Part shown: positions 33,101-40,584 of the stretch, in pieces
How the letters are laid out: every line of letters starts with the position of its first letter
Position numbering within the stretch: position 1 is the stretch's first letter
From: Ruminococcus sp.
GTDB lineage: Bacteria > Bacillota > Clostridia > Oscillospirales > Ruminococcaceae
Assembly: GCA_017624895.1 (NCBI GenBank)
Contig: JAGAMB010000015.1
Location: forward strand, 1 to 40,584
Direction: 5' to 3'
DNA length: 40,584 nucleotides
Translations under genes and position numbers: made by a program
The notes under the pieces: generated by a model
Told to the model about the DNA's origin: nothing
What the model saw: only the letters and a program-made list of their open reading frames with translations
Databases searched by the model: none

Positions 33101-34064
33101 TACTCCTCTTGATATCGTCCTTAACCCCCTCGGCGTACCTTCACGAATGAATATCGGTCAGGTACTTGAAGTACATCTCGGTATGGCTTGTAAGGCGCTG
33201 GGCTGGCATATTATGACTCCTGTATTTGACGGCGCTCATGAGGATGATATCAGAGCTTGCTTCCGTCAGGCAGATGAAAAGAGCAAGGCTCATAAGGACG
33301 ATTACTTTGAGCTTAATACAATGGATAAGGTTATCAATCCTAATGCTCTTGAATTTAACGAGGATTGTAAGTTTACACTTTATGACGGACGTACAGGTGA
33401 AAAGTTCGACAACCGCGTAACTGTGGGCTATATGTACTACCTCAAGCTCCACCACCTGGTTGATGATAAGATTCACGCACGTTCTGTAGGTCCATACGCT
33501 CTCGTTACTCAGCAGCCTCTGGGCGGTAAGGCTCAGTTCGGCGGTCAGCGTTTCGGTGAGATGGAAGTTTGGGCGCTGGAGGCTTATGGCGCTGCTTATA
33601 CTCTCCAGGAAATCCTGACAGTAAAATCAGACGATACTATCGGCCGTGTAAACACATACGAGGCTATCGTAAAGGGACAGAATGTTCCTACTCCGGGTAT
33701 CCCCGAATCCTTCAAGGTTCTCATCAAGGAAATGCAGTCCCTCGGTCTTGATGTCAAGGTTCTTGATATCAATCAGGAGGAAATCGACCTCAAGCAGAGC
33801 TTTGACGATGAGCCGATTCCGGTAAGAGGCGATTTCAACGACGAGGAAACAGAGGACCTCAATGCTCTCTCTGATGATGATATCAATGATGCAGGCTTCA
33901 GAGCAATTGACGGCGAGGATGATGTTGATTTTGACGCTATCGACAAGGAAGAAGGTTATAGCTTCGACGATGAGGAGGATGAATTCGGCGGTTTCGGCAG
34001 CGATGACGATGACGAAAGCGATTTCGGTTCCTTCAGCTTAGATGATGATTCATTCGACGATTAA
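30153..34064 (+). CDS. rpoB: RNA polymerase beta subunit
   Basis: The 1303-residue subunit forms half of the polymerase active cleft. Conserved blocks run in order: [11 protein letters not shown] near the lobe, the rifampicin region (504-530) with [77 protein letters not shown] and [21 protein letters not shown]. The rifampicin pocket residues Asp, His and Ser (E. coli 516, 526, 531) are the sensitive type, but E. coli Gln510 is Pro507 and Gly507 is Cys504. The last 85 or so residues form a very acidic tail of Asp/Glu clusters. AAGGAGG precedes ATG 30153. Confidence 0.99.
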   Translation: MVNVTPKQLGKNVRMSFGKITEPLEMPNLIEVQKNSYKWFREEGLREVFRDMTAITDYNGNLVLNFKDYRFDDTPKYSLAECKSRGATYQVAMRATATLCNKETGAVSESEIYMGDFPLMTDSGTFVINGAERVIVSQLVRSPGVYYAFEKDKTGKDLFSATVIPNRGAWLEYEMDSNDVVYVRIDKNRKIPLTTFIRALGVGSDEEIYELFGEDERLKQTILQKDQTKNTSDGLIDVYKKLRPGEPPTVESAVSHLNNLFFDAKRYDLCRFGRYKYNKKLGIASRLAGHTLSEPVVNPLTGEIMAEAGETVSYDKAREIEQAGVYYAFVTVEAKEYFTNERGETQIRFVERVAKIIGNGMVDIKGYVDFDAEKYGINELVSFKVLREIIETSSDADELEENVKKKADELVPKHIILDDIFATISYFINLCEGVGTVDDIDHLGNRRIRSVGELLQNQFRIGYARMERGIRERMNIQTQDVNSLTPQTLINIRPISSAMKEFFCSSPLSQFMDQNNPLAELTHKRRLSALGPGGLSRDRAGFEVRDVHYSHYGRMCPIETPEGPNIGLISYLATFARINQYGFIEAPYRKVDKETGVVTNEVVYMTADMEDNYVVAQANEPLTEEGKLARPRVNARCRDQILECEREIVDFMDVSPKMVVSVATSMIPFLENDDANRALMGSNMQRQAVPLLRTERPFVGTGMEYKAAVDSGVCIVADCDGTVSYVDADKINIIGDDGIERKYELIKFKRSNQGTCVNQRPIVSVGEKITKGQVLVDGPATADGEISLGKNALIGFMTWEGYNYEDAVLLNERLVREDVFTSVHIEEYEIECRDTKLGPEEITRDIPNVGDDALANLDENGIIRIGSEVTAGDILVGKVTPKGETELTAEERLLRAIFGEKAREVRDNSLKVPHGEAGVIVDVKVFTRENCDELSAGVNMRVICYIAQKRKITVGDKMAGRHGNKGVVSRILPEEDMPFLPDGTPLDIVLNPLGVPSRMNIGQVLEVHLGMACKALGWHIMTPVFDGAHEDDIRACFRQADEKSKAHKDDYFELNTMDKVINPNALEFNEDCKFTLYDGRTGEKFDNRVTVGYMYYLKLHHLVDDKIHARSVGPYALVTQQPLGGKAQFGGQRFGEMEVWALEAYGAAYTLQEILTVKSDDTIGRVNTYEAIVKGQNVPTPGIPESFKVLIKEMQSLGLDVKVLDINQEEIDLKQSFDDEPIPVRGDFNDEETEDLNALSDDDINDAGFRAIDGEDDVDFDAIDKEEGYSFDDEEDEFGGFGSDDDDESDFGSFSLDDDSFDD

Positions 34065-34077
34065 TTGAATATATGCT

Positions 34078-34104
34078 TCCGAGGCTGATAATATCAGCTT
34101 CGGA
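34078..34104 (+). other. Hairpin between rpoB and rpoC
   Basis: A 12-bp stem (TCCGAGGCTGAT with ATCAGCTTCGGA, one G-U pair) around AAT, with no T run. This suggests RNA processing or stability control rather than termination, since rpoC has no promoter of its own that I can see. Confidence 0.6.
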
Positions 34105-34142
34105 GCTGTATTGTTTACCATAAAATTGCAGGAGGTAGCAGT

Positions 34143-37100
34143 TTGGAATTTAATACTTTTGAATCGATAAAAATCGGTCTTGCCTCTCCCGAACAGATCA
34201 GAAGCTGGTCATTTGGCGTGGTTGAAAGACCTGAAACTATAAATTACAGAACACAGAAGCCTGAAAAGGACGGCCTTTTCTGTGAAAGAATTTTCGGACC
34301 TACAAAGGACTGGGAGTGCCACTGCGGAAAATTCAAGAAGATTCGCTTCAAGGGCAAGGTTTGTGACCGCTGCGGTGTTGAAGTAACACGCGCAAGAGTC
34401 CGCCGTGAGAGAATGGGACACATTGAGCTTGCAGCTCCCGTTTCCCATATCTGGTACTTCAAGGGTACTCCTTCACGTATCGGACAGGTGCTTGAGGTTT
34501 CTCAGAAGCGCCTTGAGGAGGTTCTCTACTTTACTAAGTATATCGTAACTGATCCCGGTAATACCGAGCTTGTCAAGAAGCAGCTCCTTTCCGAGAAGGA
34601 ATATCTCTCCTACCTCGAAAAGTACGGCGACGATTTCAAGGCTGAAATGGGCGCTGAGGCTGTTAAGAAGCTCCTTAACGAGTATGATCCCGCACGTTAC
34701 GATTTCCAGAAAAATCGCCTTATTGAGCTTGGTAAGATCTCTCTCGGTCTGAATAAGCTCACTTGCTTCAACAATCCTATGGAGTGCCAGTGCGATGAGT
34801 GTCAGAAGTTCGCAGAGCTTGAGGACGTTGAGTGGAAGAATAATATCGAGCTTTGTGCTGATGATCTTAAAAATGAGCTTGTTGGTCTGCCCGCAGGACA
34901 GAAGAAGGTTAAGCTCATCAAAAGACTCCAGATAATTGAGTCTTTCCGTCTTTCAGGCAATAAGCCTGAGTGGATGATTCTTGATGTTATCCCCGTAATC
35001 CCACCCGATATCCGTCCTATGATCATGCTGGACGGCGGACGTTACGCAACATCAGACCTTAATGATCTCTACAGACGAGTTATCAACAGAAATAACCGTC
35101 TTAAAAAGATGCTGGAGCTTGACGCTCCCGACATCATTGTAAGAAACGAAAAGCGTATGCTTCAGGAGGCTGTTGATGCTCTTATCGACAACGGCAGACA
35201 CGGCAGACCTGTTACCGGCCCGAACAACCGCGCATTGAAGTCACTTTCTGATATGCTCAAGGGTAAGCAGGGACGTTTCCGTCAGAACCTCCTCGGTAAG
35301 CGTGTTGACTATTCAGGACGTTCCGTTATCGTTGTAGGCCCTGAGCTTAAAATGTATCAGTGCGGTCTTCCTAAGGAGATGGCTCTGGAGCTGTTCAAGC
35401 CTTTCGTTTTAAAGCGTCTTGCTGATAAAAAGGATATTGCAAATATCAAGTCTGCAAGAAAGCTTATTGACCGTGCCGACAATAAGGTGTGGGATGCTCT
35501 TGAGGACGTTATCAAGGATCACCCTGTAATGCTCAACCGTGCTCCTACGCTTCACCGTCTTGGTATTCAGGCATTCGAGCCTATCCTCGTTGAGGGTAGA
35601 GCTATCAAGCTTCATCCCCTCGTATGTTCAGCCTTCAACGCTGACTTCGACGGTGACCAGATGGCTGTACATCTTCCCCTTTCAGCAGAGGCTCAGGCTG
35701 AGGCACGTTTCCTTATGCTTGCTGCTAACAACCTGCTTAAACCCTCAGATGGTAAGCCTGTTGCCGTTCCTTCACAGGATATGGTACTTGGTTCGTACTA
35801 CCTGACTATGGATAAGCCCGGCGAACCCGGCGAGGGCAAGGTGTTCCGCGACGTTAACGAAGCACTTATGGCTTACTATGAGCATGATGTATCCCTCCAC
35901 GCTAACATCAAGGTTAAGATCACCAAGGACGTTGGCGATAAGAAGGTTTCAAAGATTATCGACGCTACAGTAGGCAGACTTATCTTCAATGAGAATATCC
36001 CTCAGAATCTGGGTTATGTTGACAGAACAAACTCTGATAAGCAGTTTGACCTTGAGGTATCATTCCTTGTAGGCAAAAAGAAGCTTTCTGATATCATTGA
36101 GAGATGTATCAAAATTCATGGTACAACAACAACATCTGAGGTACTTGACAGAATCAAGGCTCTCGGATATAAATATTCAACTCGTGCAGCTCTTACTGTT
36201 GCTGTCTGCGACGCTACAATTCCTCCTCAGAAGAAGGAGATCCTTGCAAATGCAGACAAAACTGTACAGGATATCACAGATGAGTACAATTACGGTTACA
36301 TTTCTGCACAGGAGAAGTCAAAGAAGATCGTTTCTCTCTGGACAGAAACAACAGACGCCGTTACAGCTGCTCTTAAAAAGAACTTCGATCCGTACAATCC
36401 TATCTGGATGATGGCTGACTCCGGAGCCCGTGGTAGTATTTCACAGATCCGTCAGCTGGCAGGTATGCGTGGACTTATCGCAAATACCTCAGGTGCGGTT
36501 ATCGAGATCCCGATTCGTGCTAACTACCGAGAGGGACTTAATATCCTCGAATACTTTATCGCTTCCCGTGGTGCGAGAAAGGGACTTGCTGATACAGCGC
36601 TCCGTACCGCTGACTCAGGTTATCTTACCCGTCGTCTTGTTGACGTTTCACAGGACGTTATTATCCGTGAGGAGGACTGCGGAACTACAGAAGGTATCGA
36701 GGTATTCGAAATCAGAAACGGCAACGAAGTCGTTGAGCCATTTGCAGAGCGTCTTGTGGGACGTTTCCTTGCTGACGACCTCCGCGATGAGGCAGGCGAG
36801 CTTATCGTTTCCAGAAACAAGCTTATCAGCGACGCTGACGCTAAGAAGATCATCGAGGCAGGCGTAGAGCGCATTACTATCCGTTCAGTCCTCAACTGTA
36901 AGGCAAGAACAGGTGTATGTGCAAAGTGCTACGGTGCAAACCTTGCGTTCAATAATATCGTATCAGTCGGAGAGGCTGTTGGTGTTATTGCAGCTCAGTC
37001 AATCGGTGAGCCTGGTACACAGCTTACAATGAGAACATTCCATACAGGCGGTGTTGCTTCTGCCGACGCTGAAGATATCACACAGGGTCTTCCCCGTGTT

Positions 37101-37874
37101 GAGGAGCTTTTCGAAAGCAGACGTCCTAAGGGTGCGGCTATCCTTTCAAGAATTTCAGGAAAGGTTCATATTGAGGAAGTCAAGACTACACGTAATATCA
37201 TTGTTACAAATGATGAAACAGGCGAGTCTGAGAATTATATGATTCCTTACAACTTTAAAATCCGTGTTGAGGAAGGAAAAGAGATACCAAAGGGTACAAG
37301 ACTTACAGAGGGTAATATCTATCCTGCTGATATCCTCAATATCCTCGGCACAATGGAGGTTCAGAACTACATTATCAATGAAGTTCAGAAGGTTTACCGT
37401 TTACAGGGTGTTGATATCAACGATAAGCACATTGAGGTTATCGTTCGTCAGATGCTCCGTAAGGTAAAGATTGAGGAGTCAGGTTCAAGCTATCTGCTTC
37501 CCGGTACACTTGTTGACAGCAAGGAAATTGCTGTTATCAATGCAGAGCTTCAGGCTCGTATTGACGCTGGCGAGTACGATTTACAGCTTGTACAGTATTC
37601 ACCTGTACTTCAGGGTATTACAAAGGCTTCATCCAATTCAGACAGCTTTATGTCAGCAGCTTCATTCCAGGAGACAACAAAGGCTCTTACAGATGCTGCT
37701 ATCAGAGGCAAGAGCGATAAGCTCCTTGGACTTAAAGAAAATGTTATTATTGGTAAGCTTATTCCTGCCGGTACAGGTATGGACTGCTACAATCATGTAA
37801 AGGTTGTAAGAACTGACGCAGCAAGCGAACATATCGTTCCTGCGGCTGCACCGGTTACAACTCCTATGGTTTAA
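34143..37874 (+). CDS. rpoC: RNA polymerase beta' subunit
   Basis: The start is TTG 34143, preceded by AGGAGG. The family N-terminus ([20 protein letters not shown]) follows at once, so the unusual start codon is well supported. The 1243-residue product has the zinc ribbon [20 protein letters not shown], the lid and rudder region [20 protein letters not shown], and the catalytic magnesium loop [12 protein letters not shown]. The bridge helix and trigger loop region includes [20 protein letters not shown] and [19 protein letters not shown], with a second zinc site [13 protein letters not shown]. Length is normal for the firmicute form without large insertions. It is co-transcribed with rpoB. 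Confidence 0.99.
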   Translation: MEFNTFESIKIGLASPEQIRSWSFGVVERPETINYRTQKPEKDGLFCERIFGPTKDWECHCGKFKKIRFKGKVCDRCGVEVTRARVRRERMGHIELAAPVSHIWYFKGTPSRIGQVLEVSQKRLEEVLYFTKYIVTDPGNTELVKKQLLSEKEYLSYLEKYGDDFKAEMGAEAVKKLLNEYDPARYDFQKNRLIELGKISLGLNKLTCFNNPMECQCDECQKFAELEDVEWKNNIELCADDLKNELVGLPAGQKKVKLIKRLQIIESFRLSGNKPEWMILDVIPVIPPDIRPMIMLDGGRYATSDLNDLYRRVINRNNRLKKMLELDAPDIIVRNEKRMLQEAVDALIDNGRHGRPVTGPNNRALKSLSDMLKGKQGRFRQNLLGKRVDYSGRSVIVVGPELKMYQCGLPKEMALELFKPFVLKRLADKKDIANIKSARKLIDRADNKVWDALEDVIKDHPVMLNRAPTLHRLGIQAFEPILVEGRAIKLHPLVCSAFNADFDGDQMAVHLPLSAEAQAEARFLMLAANNLLKPSDGKPVAVPSQDMVLGSYYLTMDKPGEPGEGKVFRDVNEALMAYYEHDVSLHANIKVKITKDVGDKKVSKIIDATVGRLIFNENIPQNLGYVDRTNSDKQFDLEVSFLVGKKKLSDIIERCIKIHGTTTTSEVLDRIKALGYKYSTRAALTVAVCDATIPPQKKEILANADKTVQDITDEYNYGYISAQEKSKKIVSLWTETTDAVTAALKKNFDPYNPIWMMADSGARGSISQIRQLAGMRGLIANTSGAVIEIPIRANYREGLNILEYFIASRGARKGLADTALRTADSGYLTRRLVDVSQDVIIREEDCGTTEGIEVFEIRNGNEVVEPFAERLVGRFLADDLRDEAGELIVSRNKLISDADAKKIIEAGVERITIRSVLNCKARTGVCAKCYGANLAFNNIVSVGEAVGVIAAQSIGEPGTQLTMRTFHTGGVASADAEDITQGLPRVEELFESRRPKGAAILSRISGKVHIEEVKTTRNIIVTNDETGESENYMIPYNFKIRVEEGKEIPKGTRLTEGNIYPADILNILGTMEVQNYIINEVQKVYRLQGVDINDKHIEVIVRQMLRKVKIEESGSSYLLPGTLVDSKEIAVINAELQARIDAGEYDLQLVQYSPVLQGITKASSNSDSFMSAASFQETTKALTDAAIRGKSDKLLGLKENVIIGKLIPAGTGMDCYNHVKVVRTDAASEHIVPAAAPVTTPMV

Positions 37875-37881
37875 AAACATC

Positions 37882-37911
37882 ACTAAAGCGGACTTTGTCC
37901 GCTTTAGTTTT
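37882..37911 (+). terminator. Terminator after rpoC
   Basis: A perfect 12-bp stem (ACTAAAGCGGAC, 37882-37893, with GTCCGCTTTAGT, 37897-37908) and TTT loop, followed by T residues. Confidence 0.88.
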
Positions 37912-37940
37912 ACCCGTTATTTGCCGGAAAGGAGAATATT

Positions 37941-38666
37941 ATGAATCCGAAAATGATTTTATTTGACTATGGCGGAACTCTTGCGTGTGATCCCATCTAC
38001 AATATGACAGAGGGAAATAGTGCGATATTTCCATACATAACTGAAAATCCGCATAATATAACAAGGGAACAGTTCAGCGATTACATAAAGGAGCTGTTTG
38101 ATGAAATCAAGGCGCTCAGAGGAGAGTTTATTGAGATTCATGAGCATATTTTTCTGCGGTATGTGCTGGAGCATTTCGATATCAGGCTTTCTATATCTAT
38201 CGAAGAAGCCGAGTGGATAATATGCACATCGTTAGCAAAGAACGTACAGACTCCCGATGCTGATATTATGCTGAAAACGCTCAGAGAAAAGGGTATACGG
38301 ACGGGTATCGTAAGCAATCTCATCTGGTCGGGAGCTGCACTTGAACGCGTAATGTCGGAGCTTTTTCCTGAACATAAATTTGATTTTATAATGACATCAA
38401 GCGAGTATATCTTCCGAAAACCTGATACGCATATATTTGATATGGCGGTTCATAAGTCGGGGCTGAAACCGGAGGAGATATGGTACTGCGGAAATGTAAT
38501 TGATATTGATATTATCGGGGCGAAAAATGCAGGACTATTTCCTGTGTTCTATGACAATCAGGATATTCCCGACAAATTTCGTAAATTTAATGATATAAGC
38601 AGAATTGATTTTCCCTGTCACCATATCGGCGGTTGGGGAGAACTGATAAAACTTCTTGAAAAATAA
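37941..38666 (+). CDS. HAD-superfamily hydrolase (DYGGT variant)
   Basis: The 241-residue protein has motif I as FDYGGTLA, in which the nucleophile Asp9 is kept but the usual second Asp (DxD) is Gly. Later motifs are GIVSNLIWSG (Ser/Thr motif), FRKPDTHIF (Lys) and CGNVIDIDIIGAKNAG. Loss of the general acid/base Asp is seen in HAD enzymes that are not typical phosphatases, so the reaction is uncertain. GAAAGGAG precedes the ATG. It follows the rpoC terminator by 30 bases without a clear promoter. Confidence 0.85.
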   Translation: MNPKMILFDYGGTLACDPIYNMTEGNSAIFPYITENPHNITREQFSDYIKELFDEIKALRGEFIEIHEHIFLRYVLEHFDIRLSISIEEAEWIICTSLAKNVQTPDADIMLKTLREKGIRTGIVSNLIWSGAALERVMSELFPEHKFDFIMTSSEYIFRKPDTHIFDMAVHKSGLKPEEIWYCGNVIDIDIIGAKNAGLFPVFYDNQDIPDKFRKFNDISRIDFPCHHIGGWGELIKLLEK

Positions 38667-38703
38667 AAATTCCCCAGCAAAAGCAGGGGAGAAAGGTGCA
38701 ATT

Positions 38704-38958
38704 ATGGAATACACATACAAGACAAAAATGGTCTGCTCAAAAGAGATCAAGTTTGATATTGAGGGCGATGTTATCACAAATGTCCGTTTTTTAGGTGGAT
38801 GTAACGGCAACCTCAAGGCAATATCAAAGCTTGTTGACGGATATACCGTGGAGCAGATAGAGGAAAAGCTCAAGGGCAATACCTGCGGTATGCGTCCTAC
38901 TTCCTGTGCGGATCAGCTTAGTATCGCTGTAAGAGAGGCATACGAGGCTACGAAATAA
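38704..38958 (+). CDS. Small TSCPD-domain protein
   Basis: ATG 38704 is preferred (AGAAAGGTG upstream); the frame is open a little further upstream but includes a hairpin. The 84-residue protein matches the short TSCPD family: two cysteines in the N-terminal half (MVCSKEIKFDI, GGCNGNLKAIS) and CGMRPTSCADQL near the end, where Ala replaces the Pro of TSCPD. The same domain occurs at the C-terminus of some ribonucleotide reductases and may bind metal or nucleotide; stand-alone members have no established function. Its 3' end overlaps the converging gene by 11 bases. Confidence 0.88.
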   Translation: MEYTYKTKMVCSKEIKFDIEGDVITNVRFLGGCNGNLKAISKLVDGYTVEQIEEKLKGNTCGMRPTSCADQLSIAVREAYEATK

Positions 38959-39883
38959 GGTCCGGATCAGCAAAAATTGACTGATCCCGGTCACCTGTCA
39001 TAAAGTCAATAGCTTTGCGGCGGTTTTCAACCACGTTCACAGGTAAATCGCCGCCAAATTCTCCGTCAAGCGTCCAGGAGATCTGCTCATCGTTAAGGGC
39101 AGTAAAAGTTATCCTGTCGGTGCGGAAAAATTTGATATACTCCCTGTCGATCTCCTCGGAGATATTCAGCAGGGAGTGTACTATTTTCTGGAACTGCACG
39201 AGATTAACGGGCTTTTTTATGAGAGTTACTTCAAAAACGCCATCATCAAGAAGAAAATCGTTCATTGAGAGAAGCCCTGCAACAGAACCTGAATTTGTTA
39301 CCATTCCAAAAATAAAATCATCTTCAAGGACGGTATCATTATATTCGATACGCATTTTTTTAGAACGGAGATTAGTGATCTGTGCCAGACCGTTGAGAAT
39401 ATAAGAAGCATGACCGAGAACGTTCTTGACTTGCTGTGAGGTTTCGTAGGTAACATTGGTGAATGCTCCGAAAGCTGCGATATATGTGAAATAGCGGTCG
39501 TTGAAGCTGCCGATGTCAACGCTTTTCGGCTCGCCGTGGGTGATCCATTTTACGGCATCCATAGGGGCTTTGGGTATGCCGAGAGTTCGCCCGAAATCAT
39601 TGGTTGAGCCTGCGGGGATATAGCCTATGGGGAGTTTGTTTTGGCTTTCCATAATGCCGTGAAGACATTGGCTGAGAGTTCCGTCGCCGCCTGCGCATAC
39701 AATGAGATCGTAACCGTTACAGCAGGCATAATGCGCCATTGTTCGGGCGTCATCACTATTCTGAGTGATATGGATAGTGACCTCGTAGCCTGCTTTATTA
39801 AATTCGTCGATAATTTCGCCAAGCATAGAGCCGATAGTGGCTTTGCCTGCAATAAGGTTTACAATGAAGTAGAGTTTTTTCAT
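38948..39883 (-). CDS. Diacylglycerol kinase-family lipid kinase (YegS/DgkB type)
   Basis: ATG at 39883 follows CAGGAG. A longer frame to 39922 would run into a repeat element and is not used. The 311-residue protein starts KKLYFIVNLIAGKAT, has the nucleotide-binding CAGGDGTLSQCL and IPAGSTNDFGRTLGIP, and ends with the beta-rich domain containing DGEFGGDLPVNVV. Family members phosphorylate diacylglycerol or related lipids, often recycling diacylglycerol from lipoteichoic acid synthesis, at the inner face of the membrane. The exact lipid cannot be told. A family 2 element lies 30 bases upstream and may affect its expression. Confidence 0.92.
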   Translation of the reverse strand: MKKLYFIVNLIAGKATIGSMLGEIIDEFNKAGYEVTIHITQNSDDARTMAHYACCNGYDLIVCAGGDGTLSQCLHGIMESQNKLPIGYIPAGSTNDFGRTLGIPKAPMDAVKWITHGEPKSVDIGSFNDRYFTYIAAFGAFTNVTYETSQQVKNVLGHASYILNGLAQITNLRSKKMRIEYNDTVLEDDFIFGMVTNSGSVAGLLSMNDFLLDDGVFEVTLIKKPVNLVQFQKIVHSLLNISEEIDREYIKFFRTDRITFTALNDEQISWTLDGEFGGDLPVNVVENRRKAIDFMTGDRDQSIFADPDLIS

Positions 39884-39913
39884 ATTCTGCTCCTGATTAT
39901 TATAAAATATCTG

Positions 39914-40072
39914 AGGCAACAACGCACAAAGTCCGCCTTACGGCTTTGCGCGGGAGCTGTTTATATATTTTCCCCATCTTGGACAAAAAAACTTGACATA
40001 CGAAAGTATGCCTGCAAGTTATTTTTATGATCTGACTTTGCGGTTTCTGTACAATCATTGTGCGGTATTGCT
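39914..40072. repeat. Family 2 MITE-like element with CTG target duplication
   Basis: A 159-bp element with ends AGGCAACAACGCACAAAG and, inverted, AGCAATACCGCACAATG, flanked by CTG on both sides (39911-39913 and 40073-40075). The interior, on the minus strand, shares AAGTCAGAT, TGCAGGCATACT and CGTATGTCAAG with the copy at 21571. It contains AACTTG...CAAGTT and CATAC-GAAA-GTATG hairpin arms. No gene lies in 39884-40242. Confidence 0.87.
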
Positions 40073-40173
40073 CTGAAATTCCTGTTGAAGGAATATTGTA
40101 ATATTATTATATCGCTATTTTACGCGATTTGCAATAGAAAGATATAATTAAAAAATAAATTTTTTAAAAACCC

Positions 40174-40202
40174 TTGACAAACCCGAAAAAGTATGTTATA
40201 AT
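40174..40202 (+). promoter_or_regulatory. Consensus promoter for tRNA-Gln
   Basis: TTGACA (40174-40179), a 17-nt spacer and TATAAT (40197-40202) match consensus fully and lie 40 bases before the tRNA. Confidence 0.9.
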
Positions 40203-40242
40203 ATAAAAGCTGAATGAGTACAGCGCAAAAATAAATCGAAAC

Positions 40243-40317
40243 TGGGGTGTCGCCAAGCGGTAAGGCAACGGACTCTGACTCCGTCATTCGAGGGTTCAAA
40301 TCCTTCCACCCCAACCA
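40243..40317 (+). tRNA. tRNA-Gln, anticodon CUG
   Basis: The acceptor stem is TGGGGTG with CACCCCA, then discriminator A and an encoded CCA. The D arm (GCC...GGC), anticodon stem ACGGA/TCCGT with loop CTCTGAC (anticodon CTG, reading CAG) and T arm GAGGG-TTCAAAT-CCTTC (one G-U) are all intact. CAG is the favoured Gln codon in the neighbouring genes. Confidence 0.97.
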
Positions 40318-40346
40318 TCTATATGTGACGAAAAAGATCACATGCC

Positions 40347-40374
40347 AAAAAAGTCCGATATTTCGGACTTTTTT
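40347..40374 (+). terminator. Terminator after tRNA-Gln
   Basis: A 12-bp stem (AAAAAAGTCCGA, 40347-40358, with TCGGACTTTTTT, 40363-40374) around TATT, with T and A runs on both sides. Confidence 0.9.
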
Positions 40375-40481
40375 GCGTATGTGGACACTAAAATTTTATT
40401 CGCAAAACCGTGGATCACCTAAGGCCTTTTTCGAGTGTTTTTGGGACTTGAACGGGCGTTTTTTTATTTTCAAGAGAACTC
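40375..40481. other. Unassigned sequence downstream of the tRNA
   Basis: No promoter or convincing gene is visible. Reading frames are short. A second strong terminator follows, which implies a transcript crosses this stretch; it may be the end of something lost or a small RNA. Confidence 0.4.
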
Positions 40482-40523
40482 GGAGCAGATTTGGAAGAAA
40501 AATTCCAAAGTCTGCTCCTTTTT
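40482..40523 (+). terminator. Second strong terminator near the window end
   Basis: GGAGCAGA and TCTGCTCC pair, continued by TTTGGAA with TTCCAAA (one bulged G), then TTTTT at 40519-40523. Its gene is not evident, since the tRNA already has its own terminator. Confidence 0.75.
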
Positions 40524-40584
40524 ATTGCGAAAAACTTTCACAAAGTTTCCGACGGTTTCTTGTTCGTTATGCCGAATTGATTGG

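Noticed and set aside
39884-39922. Longer N-terminus for the lipid kinase
   Set aside because: The extension enters a family 2 repeat, and CAGGAG positions the start at 39883.

Overview
The window looks like a chromosomal segment of a cellulosome-producing Ruminococcus, close to the R. flavefaciens group. The main evidence is the polysaccharide lyase at 18432-21551. It ends in a Thr-rich linker and a dockerin whose second calcium loop has 13 residues, as I recall for R. flavefaciens dockerins. Supporting signs are the moderate GC content, the SCIFF ranthipeptide locus typical of Clostridia, the ylm/divIVA/ileS/lspA/rluD gene order of Firmicutes, and TTGACA-17-TATAAT promoters throughout. The species is inferred, not proven.

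Layout. 1-6888 is a cell-division and envelope cluster on the + strand: sepF (partial), ylmH, divIVA, ileS, lspA, rluD and a Cof-type HAD phosphatase. 7001-8792 holds a split transketolase with its own promoter and terminator. 8885-12778 holds an AraC regulator behind a long leader with a terminator. It is followed by a two-gene unit encoding a VanY-like protein with a degraded active site and an orphan peptide-type solute-binding lipoprotein. 12984-15817 has a TetR regulator (-) and glgB (+), separated by a 500-base region with a repeat element and palindromic sites. 15854-21551 pairs a large sensor/AraC regulator (-) with a divergent dockerin-bearing rhamnogalacturonan lyase (+). The regulator probably senses a sugar and controls the lyase. 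21845-25594 contains an ABC-F ATPase and the SCIFF precursor and maturase pair. 25732-26523 is an AT-rich orphan gene resembling DUF5984. 26688-29389 is a comM-rodA unit (-). 30153-37874 is rpoB-rpoC from a strong promoter. 37941-39883 holds a HAD hydrolase, a TSCPD protein and a lipid-kinase-like protein. 40243-40317 is tRNA-Gln(CUG) with its own promoter and terminator.

The most unusual layer is non-coding. At least two families of short inverted-repeat elements (MITE-like) are scattered between genes. Family 1 has ends reading ATACCAATCCCT. In three of its four occurrences the stop codon TAA of the neighbouring gene overlaps its terminus. Family 2 has ends reading AGGCAA(C/T)ACCGCA and 3-bp target duplications. 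The two families share a 15-base internal palindrome, which suggests a common or mosaic ancestry. A third repeat (GGGCGGATA...TTTTTCGACA) occurs before the AraC gene, where it may bring the terminator of an attenuator-like leader, and inside a 289-bp element upstream of rpoB. The ends of that 289-bp element are built from AT-rich heptamers. Similar heptamer arrays flank the SCIFF locus.

Most genes are ordinary housekeeping genes. I see no CRISPR array, prophage, complete insertion sequence or clear defence system. The best candidates for new biology are the repeat elements placed at gene ends, the AraC leader, the degenerate VanY-like protein with its orphan binding protein, and the sensor/vestigial-GGDEF/AraC regulator next to the pectin-degrading enzyme.
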